Below, in pieces: positions 43,073 to 50,108 of a DNA stretch of 64,000 nucleotides. The stretch's first letter is position 1. Each line of letters starts with the position of its first letter. A program made the translations under genes and the position numbers. The stretch comes from Candidatus Kouleothrix ribensis (lineage in GTDB: Bacteria > Chloroflexota > Chloroflexia > Chloroflexales > Roseiflexaceae): assembly GCA_016722075.1 (NCBI GenBank), contig JADKGW010000001.1, positions 1,798,001 through 1,862,000 of the forward strand, in the 5' to 3' direction. The notes below the pieces were generated by a model, which worked only from the letters and a program-made list of their open reading frames with translations, did not search any database and had not been told where the DNA came from.

Positions 43073-44359
43073 ATGCAATCGGAACATAGCAACAGCTGGC
43101 CAGCGCGGCCCGACGACCAGCGCATCGTGATCACCGGCATGGGTGTGGTGACGCCGGTCGGCAGCGGCATCGCGCCGTTCTGGGGCGCGCTACAGGCCGG
43201 GCGCAGCGGCACCGGCCCGGCCACGCTCTGCGACACCCGCGAGCTGCCCTGCCAGGTGGTGGCCGAGGTGCCCGATTTCGAGCCGCGCGATTGGATGGAC
43301 GCCAAGGAGGCCCGCAAGCTCTCGCGCGCCAGCCAGTTCGCGGTGGCCGCCGCGCGTATGGCGCTCAGCGACGCACAGATCGTGGTTGGCGACCACAACC
43401 GCGAGGCGATCGGCGCGCTGATCGCCAACAGCTCAACCTCGCCGCTCGAGATCGAGATGAGCACGCGGGCCTACTTCGAGCGCGGCCCCTCGAAGATCAA
43501 CCCGTTCCACTTCGCCGCGTCGCTACCACACATGCCCACCTGCCAGGTAGGCATCCAGCTTGGCCTACTTGGCCACAGCACCGCGATCGGCACCGCCTGC
43601 GCGGCCGGCGCCCAGGCGATCGGCGAGGCCGCCGAGATCGTGCGGCGCGGCGACGCCGACGTGATGCTGGCCGGCGGCAGCGAGGCTACGATCTGCCGCC
43701 TGACGATCGCCTCGTTCGTGAGCCTGCGCGCGCTGAGTACCCGTGCCGATGTGGCGCCGGCCGCTGCCTCGCGCCCGTTCGACGCGCGCCGCGACGGCTT
43801 TGTGCTGGGCGAAGGCGCGGGCGTGCTGGCGCTCGAGCGCCTCTCCGACGCGCGGCGGCGTGGCGCGCAGATCTACGCCGAGCTGATCGGCTATGGCGCG
43901 GCCGGCGACGCCTACCACATTACCGCGCCGCACCCGGCCGGCGATGGCGCCGCGCGCGCCATGCGGCGCGCGCTGGCGCGCGCCCACGTTACACCGGCCC
44001 AGATCGACTACATCAATGCGCACGCCACCAGCACGCCGGCCGGCGACCTGGCCGAGACGCTGGCGATCAAACAGGCCTTTGGCGAGCACGCCTATCGCAT
44101 CCCGATCAGCGCTACCAAGTCGATGATCGGCCACCTCACCAGCGCTGGCGGCGCGGTCGAGGCTGCCGCCACCATCCTTGCGCTGCAGCACGGCTGCATC
44201 CCGCCGACGATCAACTACGAGTACCCCGACCCAGCCTGCGACCTCGACTACGTGCCGAATACAGCCCGCAGCGCAGCGCTACGGATCGCCATGACTAACT
44301 CATTTGGGTTTGGTGGGATCAACAGCTCGCTAGTGCTGGCGCGCATGCCTACCGAATAA
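43073..44359 (+). CDS. fabF: Beta-ketoacyl-ACP synthase II (FabF-like)
   Basis: This 428-residue thiolase-fold enzyme elongates acyl chains by condensing acyl and malonyl-ACP. It has RIVITGMGVVTPVGSG at the start, the active cysteine in IGTACAAGAQAIGEA (Cys176), then the two histidines in INAHATSTPAGD and KSMIGHLTSAGGAVEA. The final NSFGFGGINSSLVL is the usual GFGG loop. AAGGAG precedes the ATG at 43073. There is no acyl carrier or other fab gene beside it, so it may be a housekeeping enzyme or serve a special lipid. Confidence 0.92.
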   Translation: MQSEHSNSWPARPDDQRIVITGMGVVTPVGSGIAPFWGALQAGRSGTGPATLCDTRELPCQVVAEVPDFEPRDWMDAKEARKLSRASQFAVAAARMALSDAQIVVGDHNREAIGALIANSSTSPLEIEMSTRAYFERGPSKINPFHFAASLPHMPTCQVGIQLGLLGHSTAIGTACAAGAQAIGEAAEIVRRGDADVMLAGGSEATICRLTIASFVSLRALSTRADVAPAAASRPFDARRDGFVLGEGAGVLALERLSDARRRGAQIYAELIGYGAAGDAYHITAPHPAGDGAARAMRRALARAHVTPAQIDYINAHATSTPAGDLAETLAIKQAFGEHAYRIPISATKSMIGHLTSAGGAVEAAATILALQHGCIPPTINYEYPDPACDLDYVPNTARSAALRIAMTNSFGFGGINSSLVLARMPTE

Positions 44360-45263
44360 TCGTCAGCATGGCGATGCCGAACAGAATCTGTACGACCACC
44401 GAGGCGCCCTGGAGCAGGCGCGCGCCGAGCTGCTGGGCGCGGTAGAACACCAGACCAATGATCATATTGATCAGGCTCAGGCTAGTGGCCGCGAGCGGCA
44501 AGAACAGCACCTGGTGGCGTGGGCGCAGATCGGATACCTGGCCGGCCGCGTCGAAGCGCATGCGCACCAGTGGTTCAAGCGCGGGGTAGCGCGCCGCCAG
44601 CAGGCCGAGCATCAGCAGGTTCAGCGCCAGCGCGATCAACAGCAGCCGGCGCACCGTCGCATCATTCCAGAACTCGTATAGGAACATGCGGCTTGGCTCG
44701 AATGTCGACGCTAACGGCTTGGTGGCGCCCAGGTTGCGGCGCTGCTCGAGATCTTGCACGAACGCCTCGCGATCGGCCGGCGAGATGCTATAGACCTCTT
44801 CGGGCGTGTAGATCACCAGCGACTGATCAGGCGGCCGGGTTGAGAACTGGTGCAGCCGCCGGCCGTCGTCGATGCGGCCCTGGCCCCAGTGGTAGCCGAT
44901 GCCCTGGAGCGGCCGCCAGGGCACATACGCCGGCGCGATGCCGATGTCGATGTTCTGCACCAGGTCGAGCGGCACTACCGCGCGATTGCCGAGCCAGAGG
45001 ATGTACAGGCCGTTGCGATCAAGCTCGTAGCTTAGCGTAAACGCCGCAGCAGTGCGGTAGGCCAGCGCCCCGGCCAGCCATACCAGTGCCAGCAGCACCA
45101 GCACGCGCCCGTAGGTGCCGAGGTCGATCTGCCAGTTCTCGGGGCTACCGCGAAACATGGGTGCGAGCTGCCAACCCACAGCCACGATGCCGCACACCAT
45201 CACCAGCAGCAGCGCCAGCGCGATCCAGCGCCCAGGGCCAAGTTGTGGCTTCCAACGTAGCAT
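44349..45263 (-). CDS. Membrane protein with PH-like and DUF1648-like parts
   Basis: This 304-residue protein starts with two helices (WIALALLLVMVCGIVAVGW and VLVLLALVWLAGALAYRTAA), then a bacterial PH-like domain (SYELDRNGLYILWLGNRAVVP, SLVIYTPEEVYSISPADREA). Three further helices follow. Between them PLVRMRFDAAGQVSDLRPRH resembles the DUF1648 motif (HFDxxGxPD). The function is unknown; such proteins are often linked to envelope or spore-type regulation. Its 3' end overlaps the ketosynthase gene by 11 bp. Start chosen at the ATG at 45263; the ribosome site is weak. Confidence 0.77.
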   Translation of the reverse strand: MLRWKPQLGPGRWIALALLLVMVCGIVAVGWQLAPMFRGSPENWQIDLGTYGRVLVLLALVWLAGALAYRTAAAFTLSYELDRNGLYILWLGNRAVVPLDLVQNIDIGIAPAYVPWRPLQGIGYHWGQGRIDDGRRLHQFSTRPPDQSLVIYTPEEVYSISPADREAFVQDLEQRRNLGATKPLASTFEPSRMFLYEFWNDATVRRLLLIALALNLLMLGLLAARYPALEPLVRMRFDAAGQVSDLRPRHQVLFLPLAATSLSLINMIIGLVFYRAQQLGARLLQGASVVVQILFGIAMLTIIR

Positions 45264-45323
45264 AGTAACGTTGTTCCAATGGGCTGAGTGGGGAAGAAAC
45301 CGGCCGCTACAGCATTCGCGCGG

Positions 45324-45355
45324 GCCAGGGTTGGGTAAGCCCACCCAACCCTGGC
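45324..45355. terminator. Hairpin after the PpiC gene
   Basis: A perfect 13-bp stem (gccagggttgggt / acccaaccctggc) with a 6-nt loop lies 30 bp past the stop of the foldase gene on the minus strand. There is no T run. Confidence 0.6.
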
Positions 45356-45386
45356 TCGCACAGCAAACACCGCGCCGCCCGCGCGG

Positions 45387-46916
45387 CTACGGCGTGGCCG
45401 TGGCCGCCGCCGTCGGCACCACTGTCGCAGTCGCCGGCGCAGTCGTGGTTGGCTCGAGTGTGGCCGTCGCCGTCACCACGGCTGTGGCTGTCGGCGTTGC
45501 GTATAGCTGCACCGTCGGCAAGATGCCGCCGGTTGGCGTAGGTGGTGTGGTTGGCGTGGGTGTCACCGCCGGGAAGCGCGCGATCGTGGCGGCCGTACGC
45601 TTTTGCGCAAGCCACTCGTCGAACTTCTTGCTGCGTGCAGCCTGCAGCTGCACCTGCTTGGTCTCGACATTGCGGTGGACGAGCTGAATAATATGCCAGC
45701 CAAACGGCGTCGGGATGAGTTCGCTGATCGCGCTCTCACTCAGGGCCAGCGCGGCCTTGACGATCGCCGGGTCCATCTGGTGGCCGTCCGAGGTCTTGCC
45801 TGTGATATCGAATGTCGGCAAGGTGCCGCCGGCGTCGCGGGTCGCAAAGTCTTCCGATTTTTGTTTGGCCAGCTCGGCGAAATCAGCGCCGCCGCGCAGC
45901 TCGGCCAGGATGGCCTCGGCGGCGGGCCGGCGCGCGGCCAGCGCCGCGTCGCGCTGGGCCTGCGTGTCCGAGATCGTCGTAGTGGTGCTGATCAGGATCT
46001 GGCGCACCTCAATGCTGTTCGGCTCGGTCGAGGGTGTGAAGCTGGCCTCGGGCAGTAGCTGCGCTTCGACCTTGCTGGCCAGTGCCTGGCGCAGGTACTG
46101 GTCGTGCAGCGCGGTTTTGAAATCGTCAAGCGTCAGGTTGGCCTTGAGCGGCTGGGTCGGGTCGGGGCTGAGCCGCAGCATCTCCTGCTGGTACGTATCG
46201 TACAACCGGCCGATCACTGCGTCTTGCTGGGCCAGCGCCGCATCAGGCAGCGGTGTGGCCGTCGGCGGGCTGGTTGGCGTTGGCGGCGGCGCCGTTTCGG
46301 TTGGGCCGCCAGGCGTAGCGGTTGCCGCCGGGGCGGTGGCAGTGGCCGGCTCGGCGGTCGGCGTCAGCGTCGTCGTGGAGGTAGGTGCGGGCGGCGGCGG
46401 TGCGAACACCCGCCCAAGATCGCCGATCAGCTGCTGGGCGATCTCGCCATCGCTGACCGAGAGGTTGAACTCGCTGGCGGCGTTCTGGATCACCAACTGG
46501 CGATCGATCCAGCCGCTCACGGTCGTGTCGTCGACACCGGCGCTGCGGATGTTCGGCACCTCGGCGTCTAGCGCGGCCAGCTGGCCCTCGAACTGGTTGC
46601 CGAACTGTGCGCCGAACAGGCTCAGCAGCTGGAGATTCTGGCTCATATTGCGGGCGATGTCGTTGCGGCGCTCGCGCCAGTAATCACCACGGGTAAGTGT
46701 GGTGCTGCCCACCTGCGCAACCGGCCGGCTGGGAATCCACAGCCGGTCGTACGATACGCCAATCAGCACCGCCAGCAGCGCCAGGCCGATCGCAGCACCA
46801 ACCACAATCGCTACCAGCCGCTGGCGGCGCTGCTCGCGCATGTGCCGGCTCATTGCGCGGCGCGTCATGGGCGCTTGACGCTGGGGCTGCTGAGGGGTCT
46901 TCGGTGACTGGGACAT
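45387..46916 (-). CDS. Membrane-anchored PpiC-type peptidyl-prolyl isomerase (SurA/PrsA-like)
   Basis: This 509-residue protein has a basic cytoplasmic start, one helix (LVAIVVGAAIGLALLAVLIGV) and an extracytoplasmic SurA_N-like region (VAQVGSTTLTRGDYW, DRQLVIQNAASEFNLSVSDGEI). After a Thr/Pro-rich insert of about 60 residues comes a parvulin domain (IEVRQILIST, FAELAKQKSEDFATRDAGG, TPFGWHIIQLVHR). The C-terminal 50 residues are again Thr/Ala/Pro-rich. It should help exported proteins fold. GGAG lies 4 nt before the ATG. A perfect 12-bp dyad sits just upstream. Confidence 0.9.
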   Translation of the reverse strand: MSQSPKTPQQPQRQAPMTRRAMSRHMREQRRQRLVAIVVGAAIGLALLAVLIGVSYDRLWIPSRPVAQVGSTTLTRGDYWRERRNDIARNMSQNLQLLSLFGAQFGNQFEGQLAALDAEVPNIRSAGVDDTTVSGWIDRQLVIQNAASEFNLSVSDGEIAQQLIGDLGRVFAPPPPAPTSTTTLTPTAEPATATAPAATATPGGPTETAPPPTPTSPPTATPLPDAALAQQDAVIGRLYDTYQQEMLRLSPDPTQPLKANLTLDDFKTALHDQYLRQALASKVEAQLLPEASFTPSTEPNSIEVRQILISTTTTISDTQAQRDAALAARRPAAEAILAELRGGADFAELAKQKSEDFATRDAGGTLPTFDITGKTSDGHQMDPAIVKAALALSESAISELIPTPFGWHIIQLVHRNVETKQVQLQAARSKKFDEWLAQKRTAATIARFPAVTPTPTTPPTPTGGILPTVQLYATPTATAVVTATATLEPTTTAPATATVVPTAAATATP

Positions 46917-46931
46917 ATGCTCCACATATAT

Positions 46932-46960
46932 AATGGGCATAGGTCATCCCTATGCCCATT
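46932..46960. promoter_or_regulatory. Perfect hairpin between rpsR and the PpiC gene
   Basis: The arms aatgggcatagg and cctatgcccatt (12 bp, 5-nt loop) lie 74 bp past rpsR and end 8 nt before the GGAG of the foldase gene. It may be the rpsR terminator, lacking a T run, or a leader hairpin acting on the foldase mRNA. Confidence 0.6.
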
Positions 46961-47033
46961 GCTACGCATTCAGTGCATAGAACTAGAGACGAAGCAAACA
47001 GCGCGGCGATGCGCCCGCTATGCCAGTGCGAAC

Positions 47034-47318
47034 CTACCCGCGCGTATGCGCCGCCGCGAAGGGCAGCAGGGCCATATGCCGCGCACGCTTAATCGCGGTG
47101 GTCAGGCCGCGTTGGTGGCGGGCGCACGTGCCGGTACGGCGGCGCGGCAGGATCTTGCCGCGGTCGGAGATAAAGCGCTGTAGGCGCTTGATGTCTTTGT
47201 AATCGGCTACGCGGATCTTGTCGGTGCAGAAGCCGCATACCTTGCGCCGCGCGATGAACTTACGCCGCCCACCTGCGCCAGGCCCGCCTGGGCCACTCCG
47301 CCGTCGAAAATCTGTCAT
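47034..47318 (-). CDS. rpsR: 30S ribosomal protein S18
   Basis: This 94-residue protein carries the S18 core [60 protein letters not shown] in consecutive blocks, with Cys residues that may bind zinc (CGFC and a third in TGTC). S18 pairs with S6 on the 30S platform. The N-terminal Gly/Pro/Arg-rich extension ([16 protein letters not shown]) is longer than in E. coli. It is the last gene of the rpsF-ssb-rpsR operon; the start at 47318 follows AAGGATAGCACG. Confidence 0.96.
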   Translation of the reverse strand: MTDFRRRSGPGGPGAGGRRKFIARRKVCGFCTDKIRVADYKDIKRLQRFISDRGKILPRRRTGTCARHQRGLTTAIKRARHMALLPFAAAHTRG

Positions 47319-47405
47319 TGTCGTGCTATCCTTGTGTATCAGTATCGATCGCGGGCGCACTGCCGGCCCGGCAAGCTGCCGGTGGCCAGGCGCGCACACC
47401 GATCA

Positions 47406-47846
47406 TTAAAACGGAATATCCTCGTCGCCAATGTCGATCGGCCGGCTCGGCGCTGCGCCACGGGCCGGTGAGCGATGGTCGTACTCGTCGTCGGGCATAC
47501 TCTCGCGCGGGCCACGGCCGTCGAGCATAATCATATCGCTGGCGATCACCTCGGTACGATAGCGTGTCTGGCCTTCCTGATCTTGCCACTGCCGCGTCTG
47601 CATGCGTCCCTCGATATACACGCGGCTGGCCCGGCGCAAATGCTCGTTGCAGATCTCGGCTAGCTTGTTCCAGGTAACAACGTTGAACCACTCGGTCTCT
47701 TCGCGGAGCTCACCGTTGCCGTCTTTCCACTGCCGGCCGGCCGCGACACTAAATGTCGTGACCGGGCTGCCGCCAGGGGTGTAGCGCATCTCAGGATCTT
47801 TACCGAGCCGCCCGATGATCATGACCTTATTCAGATCCTTGGCCAT
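47406..47846 (-). CDS. ssb: Single-stranded DNA-binding protein
   Basis: This 146-residue SSB has the OB fold (LNKVMIIGRLGKDPEMRYTP, VTTFSVAAGRQW, EWFNVVTWNKLAEICN, RVYIEGRMQTRQW) and a Pro/Arg/Asp-rich tail ending in DIGDEDIPF, the acidic tip that recruits replication and repair proteins. It sits between rpsF and rpsR, the common bacterial order. AGGTGACGAGG precedes the ATG at 47846. Confidence 0.97.
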   Translation of the reverse strand: MAKDLNKVMIIGRLGKDPEMRYTPGGSPVTTFSVAAGRQWKDGNGELREETEWFNVVTWNKLAEICNEHLRRASRVYIEGRMQTRQWQDQEGQTRYRTEVIASDMIMLDGRGPRESMPDDEYDHRSPARGAAPSRPIDIGDEDIPF

Positions 47847-47923
47847 CCTCGTCACCTTTCGTGATCGCTGGCCTGCACGGCCGGCAGGCATGGCCACAGT
47901 GCCAGCCTGGTTGCGAGCCGCCG

Positions 47924-48379
47924 CTACTCCTCGTCGGCCTCCGCCTCGTCGGCGTCGGCCGCATCCAGCTCGTCGTCGGCTGGAGCAGCCTGCTCGTCGC
48001 TGCCAATCACCGACACTGCTGCCGGTATGGGCTGCGCCTTGCCTTCGACTAGCGTCAGCATATAGCGAAGCACCGAGTCGTTCAGCTTGAGCGATCGTTC
48101 GAGTATGGGCATCTGCGTAGTCACAAGGTTGAAGTGACAGAGGATGTAGTAGCCTTCGTTGAACGGGCGGCGGCTGGCCTCGCCCTCGGCATACTCGCGA
48201 ATGGGGTAGGCGAATTTTCGGCGGCCCCAGGGCGCCGATTGATCAACGTTGGTCACTTCCCCGCCGGCCGCAGTGATGGCCTGACGCACCCGGTTGATCG
48301 CATTGGTGATCTCTTCGTCGCTCGACCGCAAGGGCGAGATGATGAAGAGTAGTTCGTAGTCACGCCGACGCTCGCGCAT
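47924..48379 (-). CDS. rpsF: 30S ribosomal protein S6
   Basis: This 151-residue protein is S6: YELLFIISPLRSSDEEI, GGEVTNVDQSAPWGRRKFAYPI, EGYYILCHFNL and RSLKLNDSVLRYMLTLVE are the family blocks. A C-terminal tail of about 45 residues is very acidic (DDELDAADADEAEADEE), as in E. coli where S6 is glutamylated. AGAGGAGGACTA gives a strong ribosome site. It is the first gene of the operon, with a clear sigma-70 promoter about 100 bp upstream. Confidence 0.97.
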   Translation of the reverse strand: MRERRRDYELLFIISPLRSSDEEITNAINRVRQAITAAGGEVTNVDQSAPWGRRKFAYPIREYAEGEASRRPFNEGYYILCHFNLVTTQMPILERSLKLNDSVLRYMLTLVEGKAQPIPAAVSVIGSDEQAAPADDELDAADADEAEADEE

Positions 48380-48476
48380 TAGTCCTCCTCTGGTGTTGCC
48401 CGCCCGTCATTGCGTGCCCGATTGCGCGTCGATGAGCACGTGCGAGAGAGCAGAAGTTATTCGATTACGGCGCGTG

Positions 48477-48505
48477 ATTATAGCATAGCCACAGCATCGC
48501 TGCAA
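48477..48505 (-). promoter_or_regulatory. Sigma-70 promoter of rpsF-ssb-rpsR
   Basis: On the minus strand TTGCAG (48500-48505) is 17 bp before TATAAT (48477-48482), which is also preceded by TGC as an extended -10. The rpsF leader would be about 90 nt, long enough for an S6:S18 autoregulatory fold, which I cannot confirm by eye. Confidence 0.8.
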
Positions 48506-48623
48506 GATCCACGACCACCAACCCACACGGCACCGGCGTGCGTAGTTGTCTCGTGTAGTGAATGGCGCCACACCAGCGGCAAGTTCGGCGCCGCCCGTGC
48601 CAGCCGAGTATCGAGGTATACCG

Positions 48624-49073
48624 ATGATCGAAGTGAGCCGCAGGCGCCAGATCGCAGCCACCGCATCAGCCGTATTCGCAGCGCTGGCCGACCCCGATAA
48701 CCTGGCCACGATCGTGCCGCGCGTCCGCCGGATCGAGCTGCTCGAGCGTACTGCTACCCGTGCCCGCGTCGCTACCCATATGGCGCTCGGGCCGTTCGGC
48801 GAGCTGCGCAGCGAGGGCGATGTGCGCTGGGCGACCGACCGCGAGGTGGTGTTCAGTACCCGCCGCCCGGTGCCAGTCGAGGCCCGCTGGCTGCTGACCC
48901 CACACAATGGCGGTACTGATCTGCTGGTGACGCTCGGGCTCGATCTGGCCGCGCTGATCGGCCCGCTGGCCGCGCTGGTGCCGGCCAACGAGGTGGCCAA
49001 GCTGATCACCCCCGATCTCGATGCGGCCCTGGCGGCAATTGCCAGGCGGGTCGAGCCGGCCACGCCAGGTTAG
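48624..49073 (+). CDS. SRPBCC (START-like) family protein
   Basis: This 149-residue protein has the SRPBCC start pattern IEVSRRRQIAATASAVFAALADPDNLATIVP, then about seven beta strands and a C-terminal amphipathic helix (LITPDLDAALAAIARRVEP). Such domains form a deep pocket for a lipid or other hydrophobic ligand; no catalytic residues are evident. GAGGTATACCG precedes the ATG. It is divergent from rpsF and 109 bp ahead of the DUF92 gene on the same strand. Confidence 0.82.
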   Translation: MIEVSRRRQIAATASAVFAALADPDNLATIVPRVRRIELLERTATRARVATHMALGPFGELRSEGDVRWATDREVVFSTRRPVPVEARWLLTPHNGGTDLLVTLGLDLAALIGPLAALVPANEVAKLITPDLDAALAAIARRVEPATPG

Positions 49074-49182
49074 CGCCAATTGCGCGCACACCCAAGCTCC
49101 TGTATCATAGCGCATCAAGCAGCGCGTGCGTGCCGCGCAAGGCACTACAGGCCGGCGAGCCGGCGGCGACGAAGGACAGATC

Positions 49183-50007
49183 GTGCTCAATCTCCCACGC
49201 ATTCTGGCCGGGCTGGTGCTCAGCATGCTGATCGGCGGCCTGGCCTACCAGCGCAAATCGCTCAGCCGCAGCGGATGGCTGGGCGCAATCGCCACCGGAA
49301 CACTCACATTTGGCTTTGGCGGGTGGGCCTGGGGGCTCACACTGATCGCATTCTTCATCAGCTCGAGCGTGCTCTCGCATCTGCGCCAGGCGCAGAAGCA
49401 GCGCATCGCCGGCGAAAAGTTCGAGAAGGGCGGCCGGCGCGATCTCATGCAGACGCTGGCGAATGGCGGCGCCAGCGCGCTGCTGGCGCTGATCTACGGG
49501 CTGAGCGGCGAGCCGTTCGCGCTACTGGCCTGCTTCTGCGGGATCATGGCTACCGTCACCGCCGATACCTGGGCCACCGAGATCGGCGTGCTCAGCCCGC
49601 ATCCACCGCGCCTGATCACTAGCGGGCGCGTGGTCGAACCCGGCACCTCGGGCGGGATCACGCTGTACGGCCTGGCGGCCTCGCTGGCCGGCGCGCTGCT
49701 GATTGGCGGGGTGCTGGCGCTGCTGCTGACGACTGTTCAGCTGCGCTGGCGCCTGGCGCTGCTACCTGCCGCGCTGCTGGGCGGCCTGGCCGGTAGCCTG
49801 GCCGATAGCCTGATCGGTGCGACGATCCAGGTGATCTATCGCGCGAATGGCGGCGGCGAAACCGAGCGCCAGTTCGGCGCCGATGGGCGGCCGCGCCCGG
49901 TGCTGCGCGGCTGGCGCCTGGTCAATAACGACATGGTGAATTTCGTCAGCTCGCTGGTCGGTGGCCTGGTGGCGCTCGTAGTCGCCGTGCTATTGGCCGG
50001 CGGCTAA
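49183..50007 (+). CDS. DUF92 (VTE6-like) integral membrane protein
   Basis: This 274-residue protein has about six helices and the DUF92 pattern: RSGWLGAIATGTLTFGFGGWAWGL, HLRQAQKQRIAGEKFEKGGRRDLMQTLANGG, then TADTWATEIGVLS and SLIGATIQVIYRANGG near the end. DUF92 includes the plant phytyl-phosphate kinase VTE6; prokaryotic members probably phosphorylate prenyl alcohols at the membrane. The start is a GTG with AAGGACAGATC upstream. It ends at a strong hairpin and faces the VanW-like gene. Confidence 0.88.
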   Translation: MLNLPRILAGLVLSMLIGGLAYQRKSLSRSGWLGAIATGTLTFGFGGWAWGLTLIAFFISSSVLSHLRQAQKQRIAGEKFEKGGRRDLMQTLANGGASALLALIYGLSGEPFALLACFCGIMATVTADTWATEIGVLSPHPPRLITSGRVVEPGTSGGITLYGLAASLAGALLIGGVLALLLTTVQLRWRLALLPAALLGGLAGSLADSLIGATIQVIYRANGGGETERQFGADGRPRPVLRGWRLVNNDMVNFVSSLVGGLVALVVAVLLAGG

Positions 50008-50025
50008 CCACCAGCGCAGCTACAA

Positions 50026-50060
50026 AACGGGTGCGCGCGGCGGTGCCGCGCGCACCCGTT
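50026..50060. terminator. Bidirectional hairpin between convergent genes
   Basis: A perfect 16-bp stem (aacgggtgcgcgcggc and its complement, 3-nt loop) lies between the DUF92 stop and the VanW-like stop. On the plus strand it is followed by ttgg, not a T run. Confidence 0.75.
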
Positions 50061-50108
50061 GGTGCGTTGGGGTCAGCCAGTCTAACCTGGCGCACATTCG
50101 CTGCTGGG

